From NCBI GenBank assembly GCA_950097015.1, contig CATNEN010000007.1, positions 7,720,001 to 7,784,000 on the forward strand: a stretch of 64,000 nucleotides of DNA. Direction: 5' to 3'. Position 1 is the stretch's first letter. Each line of letters starts with the position of its first letter. Below the pieces are notes generated by a model. It had not been told where the DNA came from. It searched no databases and saw only the letters and a list, made by a program, of their open reading frames with translations. This document shows positions 12,201 to 22,007 of this stretch, one piece after another. The position numbers and the translations under genes are program-made. The stretch is from Macrostomum hystrix (lineage: Eukaryota > Platyhelminthes > Macrostomidae).

Positions 12201-15200
12201 TATCCTTGTTAGAAAGCAAGCTTCTTTCGGAAAAAAACTAAAAAGCTTGTTATAATCAATGTTACTATGGCAACGCCGCCCCCACTCCGCCCAGCTACAA
12301 CAAGCGCCAGATGAGCCGCATTTATCCGCGTGGCAACCGGGTCGACTCCAGCAATTTTATGCCGCAGATTTTTTGGAATGCCGGCTGCCAGATGGTGGCG
12401 CTGAACTTCCAGACGCCCGACCTGGCGATGCAGCTCAACCAGGGCAAGTTTGAGTACAACGGCAACTGCGGGTGAGTTGGTAGACAACACCAACAAAATA
12501 TTTTTGCGCATATTTATCGGTACCTAATTTGCTATTCACCTGATTTGCTCGTATTTTAGAGCTTTTTGATTCGGTGCAAAAAGAGGGGTGGGCGCAGGCT
12601 GGGTAGAGAATAGCCAGTCCGAGAAAGGGTGACCGTGCTTGCAGCCAATCAGCGCCGGAGTTGGAATGGGGGGAGCAGGGGTTGGGGTCCTCTGAAGACG
12701 GAGGAGGACACAGCCAATCAGCGGCCACCGTGGTTGAGGGCGCTCCCCAACATTTTAACATTTAAGGGCGAACAAGAATCATTAATCATCCGATTTCATT
12801 TGACAAAAAATTTACTTTCAGGCAGCAACAGGCGTGCCTTTAAATGCTTCCAGGTTATTGCCGGTATTAAGATATATTTAAGATGCGACTCAAACTAACT
12901 CAGTGCTCATTCAGCTCAAATGCCGAACAGGTAGAATACCGACAACTATAACTGACTACTAATAAGAATACAAGCTCGTATACAAGACGCCACTATTCCT
13001 TTCTGCGCTTTCTATACATTAAAAATTAACAATTCAATAATGCAAGAACTAAAACTGCAAAGATTTCTGTCAGGTTAAGAGCTAACATTTTCCTCTTTAT
13101 CACACAGTAGAAATGCAGACGAAAAATTAGATTATAGATGTAAATTTATTATTTATTTATTCCATAGCTATGTTCAAAAACATATTTGCAACCAACTAGA
13201 TTTCTGCTTCCATTATGATCAAATGCAATTTAACAATGCAATACTGTCCTAATCTTAATCCCTATTTCAATGGCAACTCAACTTACAAAAAATCGAATGG
13301 CTTCCTAAGCCTCCCACCGGGTCATTCATATCCTCACTGCCCATCTCCCATCTTCCCAGCTACCTGCTCAAGCCGGACTTCATGCGCCGCGGTGACCGCC
13401 ACTTCGACCCGTTCTCAGAGAGTCCTGTGGACGGCGTGATCGCAGCCAGCTGCTCCATCCAGATCCTGTCTGGCCAGTTCCTGTCCGACCGCAAAATCGG
13501 CACCTACGTTGAGGTTGACATGTACGGCCTGCCAACCGACACAATCAGGCGGGAGTTCCGCACCCGCATTGTGCCCGGCAACGGCCTCAACCCCGTCTAC
13601 AACGAGGAGCCGTTCGTGTTCCGCAAGATTGTCCTGCCGGATCTGGCCGTCATCCGCATCGGCGTCTACGAAGAGACTGGAAAGCTGATCGGCCAGCGGA
13701 TCCTGCCGCTGGACGGCCTGTGCGCCGGCTACCGGCACATCAGCCTGCGCACCGAGGGCAATTTCCCGCTGGCCCTGCCGACTATCTTCTGCCGCATCGA
13801 TTTGAAGACCTACGTGCCAGAGGGACTGGCCGACTTTGTTGACGCCCTGAGCGATCCGCGGGCCTTCCTGTCCAAGGCGGAGAAGCGAGAGCAGCAGATG
13901 AAGGCTATCGGCATTGGTGAGGACCCGTTTAGCCTGACTATTTATCACTTCATATTCCTTTGTGCCTACTATGAGTAGAGTAGTGAAAACACACATTTTT
14001 CTGTGCTTCAGAGACCTCCGAAATTGCGGACGTGCCAACTACGACTGGTCGGGGCAAAGCCAACAATAACAACAATAATAACAACAACAATAACAAGAAG
14101 GCCGGCGGCGCTGCTACCACGTCCTCCGCCGATGATAAGCCCGGCCAGTCAAAGGCTGGCGGCGGTGGCGGCGGCGGCGGAGGTGGCGGCGGAACTTCTG
14201 GAGCCGGCGGCGGTGGCGGTGGCGCTAGTGGGGAAGGCAGGCAGGAGCTGCGGCTGGAGCCAGTAACACTTGAGCTCATCAGGCAGGACAGGCTGTTTCA
14301 AAAGCTGTTAAAGAAACAGGTGGGTCCTTAGCCGAGTCAGTTTGATTGCAGTTAGTTCGGACTATAATTATATATTATTAATTGATTAAAAGTATCGAAA
14401 ATTTTAAGGCTTTGTTAGAAAATTTTGTATTGATTTGCTAACGTCATTATATGTAATTAGTGACAGCGAATCTAAAAATAGACTCTACGTCATATGATTA
14501 TTTAGCCAACGTTTTATAAATAGATGCATTCTAAAATTAGAAAATGACGTCACTTGATCCTTCCCTAAATTCCTCACCCTCGCTTTACTTGCGCAGGCCA
14601 AAGACCTGGAGCAGGTGCTGAAGCGACAGGACAAGGAGCAGCAGGCCATGCTGAAGGCGCACACTGGCGACTGCGAGCGGCTGGCCGCCCAGCAGGGCAA
14701 AGCGCTGGCCGCGCTAGCGAAGAAGTCCGGCAAGAGCGGTGGATCGTGAGTGACCAATTCTTCCTGTGTCCTGTGACAGTTCAACTGCCCCATTTCTGTT
14801 GTCGTTACTGTTGTTTTCATTGACTATTGTGTGTATTTCTTACGGAATTAAATAAATAAAATTGAATACGTGTGAATCTATCATTCCCATAATCTCGCAT
14901 CATATATATGTTGTCCTTCTGAGCTGCATTAAGCTTCGAGCGTAGGCCTTTAAAAGTGTGCTCGGTTGCTAACCATTCAGAAGACTGCAGTCTCGGTCTC
15001 TGTTGCACAATATTGTATTTTAAACATTTTGCACTTGCTTGTAGTTGTTCTACCACCTCTCTCCTAAATGGCAGTGGCGGCGGAGTCAGCAGCAGCAGCA
15101 GCAGCAGACTGGCCAGTCTCTGCTGCGCACCGCTGCCAGCCCGGCAGAGCCCGTCAGTAGCCAGCAGGTCTCTCTTGACCCTGTTGCGAAAGTTTCACAA

Positions 15201-17497
15201 TTTGCCTCGGATTCGTCCTCTTTTACCTTTTTTAATTTCTTCGGCCTTGTGTGTCGCTTGCGTTTCACATTTCCATCTCGCTGTGGCTGTTTGATAATTT
15301 TTCTAAAGTTTATTACTATTAGTAATATAATTTGAGCATAGCAGATTGAGTTCCTTTGACTGAGGCATCTGAGTTGCCTGTGGGACTTTTGTTTTCCCTC
15401 TATTATTTGCAGCTACTGGCTGTCTGCTTGAGTATTTTTTAGCAGGGTTTTGCAGAAAACCTGATTTTGCCTTGATTAAAGTTTTTGTCTGCTCAGTCTG
15501 TAATCGGACACCGACTTCATCTTCCTCTCGTATTTTGATAATACTGTAGAACAATATGTGCCGTTCTTCAAATAATACTGTTTCTCATTTCACAGAGAGA
15601 ACGGCTCCGCTGATGGGCAGGTGAAAGTGATGCGAGACAGCCAGGCCGAAGAGGTGAGTCCTACACTAACTGTTTTCGACACAACTCATAACTTCAATTC
15701 TGGTCATCAACGCATCTTTTCCATTCCGCATCCCTTACCAACCACCTCCCAGTCGGATTGTTTCCATCCCTTACCAACCTCCCAGTCGGATTGTTTCCAT
15801 CCCTTACCAACCTCCCAGTCGGATTGTTTCCATCCCTTACCAACCTCCCAGTCGGATTGTTTCCATCCCTTACCAACCTCCCAGTCGGATTGTTTCCATC
15901 CCTTACCAACCTCCCAGTCGGATTGTTTTCATCCCTTACCAACCTCCCAGTCGGATTGTTTCCATCCCTTACCAACCTCCCAGTCGGATTGTTTCCATCC
16001 CTTACCAACCTCCCAGTCGGATTGTTTCCATCCCTTGCCAACCTCCCAGTCGGATTGTTTCCATCCCTTACCAACCTCCCAGTCGGATTGTTTCCATCCC
16101 TTACCAACCTCCCAGTCGGATTGTTTCCATCCCTTACCAACCTCCCAGTCGGATTGTTTCCATCCCTTACCAACCTCCCAGTCGGATTGTTTCCATCCCT
16201 TACCAACCTCCCAGTCGGATTGTTTCCATCCCTTACCAACCTCCCAGTCGGATTGTTTCCATCCCTTACCAACCTCCCAGTCGGATTGTTTCCATCCCTT
16301 ACCAACCTCCCAGTCGGATTGTTTCCATCCCTTACCAACCTCCCAGTCGGATTGTTTCCATCCCTTACCAACCTCCCAGTCGGATTGTTTCCATCCCTTA
16401 CCAACCTCCCAGTCGGATTGTTTCCATCCCTTACCAACCTCCCAGTCGGATTGTTTCCATCCCTTACCAACCTCCCAGTCGGATTGTTTCCATCCCTTAC
16501 CAACCTCCCAGTCGGATTGTTTCCATCCCTTACCAACCTCCCAGTCGGATTGTTTCCATCCCTTACCAACCTCCCAGTCGGATTGTTTCCATCCCTTACC
16601 AACCTCCCAGTCGGATTGTTTCCATCCCTTACCAACCTCCCAGTCGGATTGTTTCCATCCCGCTCCCACCCTGTCCATCCGGCCCGCAGATGTCCCGCAT
16701 GGTGGCGCAGCACACGGAGCAGTGGACGGCGCTCATGCGGCAGCACTCGCAGGAGGTGTACGAGCTGCGCCGCTCTCAGCTGGAGGGCCACCGGGAGCTG
16801 ATCGGCCGGGTCGCCGCCGACATCCAGGCCAGCCAGGAGAAGGAGATGATCGTGCAGCACGAGCGCGAGAACAAAGACCTGAAGGCCCAGCAGGCCAAGC
16901 ACAGCATGGAGTCCAGCAAGGCGGTGCAGAATGACAAGACGATTCGCAACAAGGCCGAGCGTGACAGGCGGGTGCGCGAGGTCAACGAGAACAACACCAA
17001 GCGCTTCATCGAGGAGCGAAAGCGTCTGCTAAATCGCCAGGGCAATCACAGGGACAATCTCAAGAAGGAGCACGACGAGCAGAAGGCGCGAGTGGCCAAG
17101 TCCCTCGATGAGGTTGGCTTTCGTGTTTTGACTAGGAGGAGTGGGTGGCTAGCGAAATTTCAGTTTAAGTTTTTGTAGAGCCAATCTGCAGCAGCCAATC
17201 ACGCCAAACGTGGGTGAGAAAACTATACCGATTAGTGATACGCAGGGGGAGAGAAAAATAGGTTATGGCCAATCAGAGTGTCATGCGAGAGACGAGATTA
17301 AAAAGGGATAGAGAAATAAATGGTATTGACCAATCGGAGTGGCTCTTGCTGTTTATAGAGGCTACCAAAAATGAAGGGTTGGTTAGTAAGAGGAATTTCT
17401 CAAACGATAGGCACCGGCAATATTCCAGGAAATTTCGCTGCTGGAGCTCAGCCACCGGGAGAGCAGCCTGGCCGCCAAGCCCGTGGCAGCTGTGTAG
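230..17497 (+). CDS. PLCB4: phospholipase C beta, PLCB4/norpA class (21 exons)
   Basis: Gq-activated phosphoinositide phospholipase C, which cleaves PIP2 to IP3 and diacylglycerol at the plasma membrane. Exons: 230-352, 1301-1381, 3014-3073, 5820-5954, 7555-7634, 8140-8275, 8672-8936, 9542-9846, 10203-10282, 10453-10537, 10620-10710, 11145-11437, 11881-12022, 12105-12189, 12295-12471, 13360-13916, 14012-14319, 14597-14745, 15596-15653, 16690-17112, 17429-17497. All phases agree, giving 1,233 residues (PLCB4 is about 1,175). Domains: PH about 20-150, EF-hands about 150-310, X domain about 320-475 with catalytic His337 (SSHNTY) and His384 (ITHGK), X-Y linker about 480-578, Y domain about 590-725 ([11 protein letters not shown]), C2 about 735-860, coiled-coil C-terminal domain about 900-1211. 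The N-terminal YEFNW and C-terminal HSMESSKAV regions place it with PLCB4/norpA rather than PLCB1-3. Odd points: a GC donor after exon 8, poly-Asn and poly-Gly tracts in exon 17, and minisatellites in many introns. Exon edges are inferred from splice motifs and homology. Confidence 0.95.
443..1268 (+). repeat. 28-bp minisatellite filling PLC intron 1
   Basis: About 29 tandem copies of a 28-bp unit with core GAGCACTCTATCTACCTGAG, alternating with AAAATT. Some copies read CAATATACC in place of CTATCTACC. The array spans almost all of intron 1 (353-1300), starting about 90 bp after the donor and ending about 30 bp before the acceptor. Confidence 0.95.
1382..3013 (+). other. PLC intron 2, otherwise without recognised features
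   Basis: Apart from the hairpin-forming minisatellite at about 1986-2296 I see no coding exon here. A tRNA B-box-like motif (AGTTCGAGTCC) lies on the minus strand near 2555-2570 and may be a SINE fragment. The open frames in this stretch show no family resemblance. Confidence 0.6.
1986..2296 (+). repeat. 29-bp palindromic minisatellite in PLC intron 2
   Basis: About 11 tandem copies of a 29-bp unit. Each unit contains the inverted repeat TAGTCTA-TTTT-TAGACTA, so every copy can form a hairpin with a 7-bp stem in RNA or a cruciform in DNA. The last copies are diverged (TTTTTTTTGACT, TTTTTTAGACAAG). Confidence 0.93.
3535..3745 (+). repeat. Purine-only GGAGGGGAGAATC repeat in PLC intron 3
   Basis: An irregular tandem repeat of 10-14 bp units related to AATCGGAGGGGAG. 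The plus strand is almost pure purine for over 200 bp, a composition known to favour triplex or G-quadruplex structure. The copies are too variable in length to code consistently. Confidence 0.85.
3746..5819 (+). other. Rest of PLC intron 3
   Basis: This holds a short repeat at 4031-4082 (GAGAGTGACAAAGGTAGT, about three copies) and a SINE at about 4617-4795. A tRNA B-box-like GTTCGATTCCCA near 5543-5555 may be another SINE fragment. No exon is recognised. Confidence 0.6.
4617..4795 (+). mobile_element. tRNA-derived SINE, copy 1
   Basis: The 5' part resembles a tRNA: an A-box-like TAGCGGTTAGAGCG near 4633 and a B box GGTTCGATTCC near 4671. The body (CTGCATTGCTTCA, then CCAGCTGT, then CCATGGACTGA) is shared in the same order with the copies at about 8300-8542 and 52993-53250. 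The middle is shortened relative to copy 2. No flanking duplication was resolved. Confidence 0.72.
5955..6657 (+). repeat. 33-bp donor-bearing minisatellite at PLC intron 4 start
   Basis: About 21 tandem copies of a 33-bp unit. Each unit begins GTGAGTCC or GTGAGGCC and continues through CCTGTCC(T/A)CCGAGTGTTT. The authentic splice donor of exon 4 (AAT|GTGAGC at 5955) is the first, 4-bp shorter unit; the next donor-like site is at 5984, then every 33 bp. Because 33 is a multiple of three the array is open in several frames, but those frames do not resemble a protein. Confidence 0.95.
6658..7554 (+). other. Distal part of PLC intron 4
   Basis: AT-rich sequence with one minisatellite at about 7063-7435 and no recognised exon. 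The acceptor for exon 5 is at 7553-7554. Confidence 0.7.
7063..7435 (+). repeat. 19-bp minisatellite in PLC intron 4
   Basis: About 20 tandem copies of a 19-bp unit, CATAGACAGTCAAAACGCT, with variants AATGCT, AACTCT and AGCGCT. It lies in the same intron as the 33-bp donor-bearing array but is unrelated to it in sequence. Confidence 0.95.
8300..8542 (-). mobile_element. tRNA-derived SINE, copy 2 (full-length-like)
   Basis: Read on the minus strand, the element starts with a tRNA-like head with A box TAGTCTTGTGGTTAGA and B box GGGAGTTCGATTCC (complement at 8484-8498). The body then runs CTCTGTATTGC, CACCCAGCTGTTAACTGGG, CAGTCCATGGACTG and CAGCCTTCAGATG. It lies in PLC intron 6, about 25 bp after exon 6, and is antisense to the gene. 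Confidence 0.75.
9847..10078 (+). repeat. 21-bp minisatellite starting at the GC splice donor of PLC exon 8
   Basis: About 11 copies of a 21-bp unit (GAGTGGGGTAGGGTGTCTGC plus T). Exon 8 ends TTCAAG at 9846, and the next bases are GCGAGTGGG, so the intron uses a GC donor. The array begins two bases into the intron, with bases +3 onward of the donor as the start of the first unit. The other end of the intron is a normal AG at 10201-10202. The junction is supported by uninterrupted homology across DILFK-DVIYAI. Confidence 0.9.
10790..11112 (+). repeat. About 53-bp minisatellite filling PLC intron 11
   Basis: About six copies of a unit of roughly 53 bp. Key parts are TTTGAACTCGTGTTGCAAAG and GTCTTGGATTCTTGGAATTT. 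Two copies carry a variant middle (CATTCATTCTCTGCTTC or CATCCATTCTCTGCTTC). The intron is 10711-11144, so the array occupies most of it. Confidence 0.92.
11461..11855 (+). repeat. 23-bp minisatellite filling PLC intron 12
   Basis: About 17 copies of a 23-bp unit with core TGACCGATTTCATTGGTGTT. The intron runs 11438-11880. The array starts about 23 bp after the donor and ends at the polypyrimidine tract of the acceptor. Confidence 0.95.
12472..13359 (+). other. PLC intron 15
   Basis: No exon or tandem array is visible. Two CCAATCAGCG motifs lie at 12645 and 12714 within a GC-richer patch (12590-12745), resembling the CCAAT cluster in intron 20. The remainder is AT-rich. Confidence 0.55.
15075..15167 (+). 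other. Possible extra (cassette) exon of PLC-beta, 93 nt
   Basis: A GC-rich island in an AT-rich intron, preceded by a polypyrimidine tract and CAG (15072-15074) and followed by CAG|GTCTCT. Its length is exactly 31 codons. Inserted between exons 18 and 19 it keeps phase 2 on both sides and has no stop. It would encode a Gly/Ser-rich segment ([12 protein letters not shown]...) that continues the GGS at the end of exon 18. The donor is weak. I left it out of the main model because PLCB4 relatives have no matching segment that I recall. Confidence 0.4.
15735..16655 (+). repeat. 33-bp minisatellite filling PLC intron 19
   Basis: About 28 near-identical copies of a 33-bp unit with parts CTTACCAACCTCCCAGTCGG and ATTGTTTCCATCC. 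It fills the intron 15654-16689 up to the acceptor. The sense strand is pyrimidine-rich, so the whole array resembles an extended polypyrimidine tract. Long open frames on both strands are a by-product of the 33-bp period. Confidence 0.96.
17181..17335 (+). promoter_or_regulatory. Cluster of CCAAT motifs in PLC intron 20
   Basis: Four CCAATC/CCAATCxx motifs lie at 17181, 17195, 17269 and 17330 within 155 bp of the last intron. Similar motifs occur at 12645 and 12714. They match the consensus bound by NF-Y in animals. No TATA box accompanies them, and whether they are functional or part of an old dispersed repeat is not clear. Confidence 0.3.
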
Positions 17498-17641
17498 GTG
17501 GCGCTCACTGACCTGCATGAGCAACTCGAGCGCACATTCCTCTGCACTGACACTTTAGAGCACCGAAAGGCACTGGCCGTATGATACTGACAAGAGAATT
17601 ACGCGGAGACTCGCCGTTGCGAGGCCCTTATTTTGAGACTT

Positions 17642-17647
17642 AATAAA
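17642..17647 (+). terminator. Poly(A) signal AATAAA of PLC-beta gene
   Basis: A canonical AATAAA 145 bp after the TAG stop at 17495-17497, followed within about 50 bp by a T/G-rich stretch (GTCTTTGCTGCC). It is the first such hexamer after the stop. Confidence 0.65.
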
Positions 17648-17649
17648 AA

Positions 17650-19018
17650 TGTCTGAACCCTCACTCTGATGTATAATATTAGCCTGTCTTTGCTGCCCTT
17701 GGCTTAAATTTTCTCTATTCTATCTCTATTTTGCTCGAATTATAATTGCTATTTTTGGATTGATGTACCGCATCAAGTGTTTAATTCACATATAATAAAT
17801 CAAGGCTGACAATGAGCAGGCCTTTGAGTCCGTCTGTTTTATGGGGCTGCGATACGCTGTGCTGACTACTTTAGATAGTATGACCAACGGCCCACCCAAA
17901 TCTCCTGGCGGGACCTCAAAATTCCACGGTGGCACCATGAATCCCAGTGGCGCTCACCTAGGACACAGACCGCTAAATAGAAATCAGGCGCAGGCCTCTC
18001 TTAGTAGCAAGAATAACCGTTGCTCAGTTCCCATTGTGACTCGCGCACTAATTTATCATCTTTCACTCCTGTATGGACTAATGCGAACGCGGCGCAAGAT
18101 TTTTTATCCCATATTTTTATCCTCCCATATCGTTCGCCATGCATGCAGCATGCTAAGAAAGCCCCCAGCCCAGTCTGCATCTCGGCTTTCTCTTGTATTT
18201 TTATCCCAGTCCTGTATCAGTTTTATCAGTGTATTTTATAATTCTCTCTGCTAATTCAACCGGCTGTGCGTCTGAAATCGAATATTCGCCGACAAGCTTA
18301 GAGTGTGTGCGCGGCGCCTCACCGCCCATCCTTTGTCTGCAACGGACTTTTTAAAATCTTCCTTGAAATCGACTGTTTCACTGCACTTTTATTAGTGTTG
18401 TCGACTGTAATTAGGGAATATGCTTCCCATAGACCCCGAAGCATTCGGCTCTGAGTCTACTCTGTCTCATTGTGCGTTTTCTATAGTACATAAGTTTATC
18501 TAGTCAGATATTTTTTTCTTCTAAAAATCAAAAGTCATCCACGTTGTTAAGCTTTACTGTCACTGTCTATCACTCACCCATCCTACTAGCTATATTATTG
18601 AATGCTGTGTTGACTTATTATCATTGCACCATGGGCCAAGCTAGTCAATCCGCACTAAGTAGACTATTGAGTATTTATAGCATACTCCAATGACAGTGAT
18701 AAGCCTACTGATTTTCTACAACCAATTAACCTATGCTATCAACTCGTTGCGCAATTTTCAGATTTTGAAACCGGCAGAAGCGCCAATGCATGCGCAGATA
18801 TTTAAATCCAAACAATGCTAATATTTGACTAATCAAAATAGGACTTTAGTGCAGCCATTGCGTGTGAGTTCGGTAATGGACTGCCCACCTATTCAGTATC
18901 AGATTCTGGAAATATAACTTTTTTGCGTGAGGATCACGTGCACCGCAATGGATTCACTAAAAACCAATATTTTACAGAATTTTCTATTTATTTTCTTCTA
19001 TCATTGAGTTCAAACCTT
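17650..19018 (+). other. Intergenic region, no gene recognised
   Basis: This lies between the PLC-beta 3' end and the 23-bp satellite. A 137-codon open frame at 17841-18254 has no recognisable motif and AT-rich flanks. I see no RNA gene or transposon end. Confidence 0.5.
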
Positions 19019-20372
19019 GCCAGCACAGATTTAGAGGAGGTGCCAGCACGGATTTAGGGGAGGTGCCAGCACGGATTTAGGGGAGTTGCCAGCACGGATT
19101 TAGAGGAGGTGCCAGCACGGATTTAGAGGAGGTGCCAGCACGGATTTAGAGGAGGTGCCAGCACGGATTTAGAGGAGGTGCCAGCACGTATTTAGAGGAT
19201 TTGCCAGCACGGATTTAGAGGAGGTGCCAGCACGGATTTAGAGGAGGTGCCAGCACGGATTTAGGGGAGGTGCCAGCACGGATTTAGGGTAGGTGCCAGC
19301 ACGGATTTAGGGGAGGTGCCAGCACGTATTTAGAGGATTTGCCAGCACGGATTTAGAGGAGGTGCCAGCACGGATTTAGAGGAGGTGCCAGCACGGATTT
19401 AGGGGAGGTGCCAGCACGGATTTAGGGTAGGTGCCAGCACGGATTTAGGGGAGGTGCCAGCACGGATATAGAGGAGGTGCCAGCACGGATTTAGGGGAGG
19501 TGCCAGCACGGATTTAGGGGAGGTGTCGGCAAAGATTTAGGGTAGGTGCCAGCACGGATATAGGGGAGTTGCCACAGCACAGATTTAGGGGAGTTGCAAC
19601 AGCACGGATTTAGGGTCGGTGCCGGCACGGATTTAGGGTAGGTGCCAGCACGGATATAGGGGTGTTGCACAGCACAGATTTAGGGGAGTTGCCACAGCAC
19701 GGATTTAGGGTAGGTTTCGGCACGGATTTTGGGGGGTGCCAGCACGAATTCAGGGTAGGTGTGGGCACGGATTTAGGGTAGGTGCCAGCACGGACTCAGG
19801 GTAGGTGCCTGCACGGAATTAGGAGAGGTGCCAGCACGGATTTAGGGTAGGTGCCGGCACGGATTTAGGAGAGGTGCCAGCACGGATTTAGGGGAGGAGT
19901 CGGCACGGATTTAGAGGAGGTGCCGGCACGGATTTAGGGGAGGTGCCGGCACGGATTTAGGGGAGGTGCCAGCACGGATTTAGAGGATTTGCCAGCACGG
20001 ATTTAGAGGAGGTGCCAGCACGGATTTAGAGGAGGTGCCCGCACGGATTTAGGGGAGGTGCCAGCACGGATTTAGGGGAGGTGCCAGCACGGATTAAGGG
20101 GAGGTGCCAGCACGGATTTAGGGGAGGTGCCAGCACGGATATAGAGGAGGTGCCAGCACGGATTTAGGGGAGGTGCCAGCACGGATTTAGGGGAGGTGCC
20201 AGCACGGATTTAGGGGAGGTGTCGGCAAAGATTTAGGGTAGGTGCCAGCACGGATATAGGGGAGTTGCCACAGCACAGATTTAGGGGAGTTGCCACAGCA
20301 CGGATTTAGGGTAGGTGCCGGCACGGATTTAGGGGAGGTGCCAAGCACGGATTTATGGGAGGTGCCAGAATC
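19019..20372 (+). repeat. 23-bp satellite between convergent genes
   Basis: About 58 copies of a 23-bp unit (GCCAGCACGGATTTAGAGGA plus GGT). Many copies read GGGGAGGT or GGGTAGGT. Higher-order structure is visible: a block with GTCGGCAAAG, GGATATAG and TTGCCACAGCAC near 19520-19600 recurs near 20220-20300. It lies downstream of both flanking genes, which converge on it. Confidence 0.95.
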
Positions 20373-20585
20373 ATTATAGGTTTATACTGATAAAAATATT
20401 CGCGAATTCTGAAGTCTTTCGATTAAAGAATCTGTGAATTTCAGTTATTGATTAATTGACAAAATATTATTAATGAATAGGAAGACGTTGTTAACGCAAT
20501 TAGCAGTTCAAGGAATTCGGCTGATTTACACAACAGTTTATCTAGAGCAACAGGAGTTAGACAAGATGTGCAATGATGATTGCAG

Positions 20586-21800
20586 TCACAGCAGGCTGCA
20601 GCAGTTGTACTGCCGGGTCCGCTTCCTGCTCAGCATGTCGGCCGTGGTGGTCGTGAACTTGTCCAGCACGTTGTCACCGGAGTCGACGTTGATCTCAAAG
20701 CGAAATATGTGCCTGACCAGGCAGCTGAGCAGCCGCCTGCGCTCCTCCAGAATCTCCCAGAGCGTCTCCGCTGTGATCACCGAGTCGTCCTCGAGCGACT
20801 CTAGCGCGTCCTGGGTCAGGCTGACATTGGCACCGATCTCCTGGCAGAAGAGCATCTCCAGGCGGTAGCGGGTGAGGCAGCCCTCGTTGCCAACCTGTAG
20901 GGTCTCAACATACTCGTTCAGGTAGTTTTCTACGTTCTCACTGATGATCCTGGCCGCGAAGTTCTTTGGCGAAGGCGGCGCGGTAGGAGGAGTCAGTGAA
21001 TAAGAGTCAGTGTCAGTGAATGAGATTCAGTGTCAGTGAATGAGATTTAGTGTCAGTGAATGTGAGAGTCAGTGTCAGTGAATGAGATTCAGTGTCAGTG
21101 AATGTGAGAGTCAGTGTCAGTGAATGAGATTCAGTGTCAGTGAATGAGAGTCAGTGTCAGTGAATGTGAGAGTCAGTGTCAGTGAATGAGAGTCAGTGTC
21201 AGTGAATGAGATTCAGTGTCAGTGAATGAGAGTCAGTGTCAGTGAATGAGATTCAGTGTCAGTGAATGAGAGTCAGTGTCAGTGAATGTGAGAGTCAGTG
21301 TCAGTGAATGAGAGTCAGTGTCAGTGAATGAGATTCAGTGTCAGTGAATGAGAGTCAGTGTCAGTGAATGTGAGAGTCAGTGTCAGTGAATGAAAGTCAG
21401 TGTCAGCGAATGAGAGTCAGTGTCAGTGAATGAGAGTCAGTGTCAGCGAATGAGAGTCAGTGTCAGTGAATGAGAGTCAGTGTCAGCGAATGAGAGTCAG
21501 TGTCAGTGAATGAGAGTCAGTGTCAGCGAATGAGAGTCAGTGTTAGTGAATGTGAGAACTCACCCGGAAGCTGGTGACATCAACTCCCTCCGTGCCGAGC
21601 GCGGAGTGCACTAGGTCATAGACATACTTGCTGACAAACTTGTAGGGGTTCTGGCGCCGCATGGCAACGATCACATCGTCAGATGTGATTCCGGTGTCCT
21701 TCTTCCTGGCCATGCTCTGGAACACCTTCAGCATCATCGCATCTTGAGTCAGGTTCTGATTATAGACGGCCGGCGTGTAGACAATGAGACTGCGGCGCAT
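20586..21800 (-). CDS. Unrecognised two-exon gene with C-terminal CSLL (CaaX-like)
   Basis: Exon 1 21800-21564 and exon 2 20963-20586 (minus strand), joined in phase 0, give 204 residues. An in-frame stop lies just upstream of the ATG, which supports this start. The donor is CGG|GTGAGT; the acceptor is CCAAAG|AAC. The protein is mostly helical in character, with an N-terminal RRSLIVYTPAVYNQN, acidic segments, a basic RKRTRQ near the end, and NCCSLL as the last six residues. In known families a final C-a-a-L supports geranylgeranylation and an adjacent Cys can be palmitoylated, so membrane attachment is possible. I do not recognise the family. The intron contains a minisatellite. Confidence 0.72.
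20993..21555 (-). repeat. 15-22 bp minisatellite filling the intron of the CSLL gene
   Basis: Tandem units on the plus strand of GTCAGTGTCAGTGAATGAGA, with GTGAGAGTCAGT, GAGATTCAGT and CAGCGAATGAGA variants. It starts about 8 bp after the donor in the sense direction and ends about 30 bp before the acceptor, so the intron is essentially the array. Confidence 0.93.
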
Positions 21801-22007
21801 TTTCTGCTGTTGATACGGCGAGCTATGTCAGCGAACAAATAACAACACAGCGCTGGCTGCGTGCTGTGATTATCCTACCTGCTTGCATATATTTGGGCAC
21901 AGCTGTGTTGAAGTTCAATTTTGACAATCACCACAGACATAAATTTCATTTTATTGTCGCAGAGTATTGGTTTTGTCAGCCTAACTGAGAATAAAGCCAC
22001 CCAAAAT

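Noticed and set aside
14003..14331. Separate poly-Gly or poly-Ala proteins in other frames
   Set aside because: They overlap PLC exon 17, whose frame is fixed by the ETSEIADVP match and both splice phases.
15621..16934. Very long open frames on both strands (over 400 codons) across 15.7-16.7 kb
   Set aside because: They come from a 33-bp repeat, which is open in several frames at once; only the segment from 16690 is real exon.
17841..18254. 137-codon open frame after the PLC gene
   Set aside because: No motif, no splice partner and no codon bias like the real exons.
19019..21555. CRISPR-like regular repeats
   Set aside because: The repeats are directly adjacent without unique spacers, and the DNA is eukaryotic.
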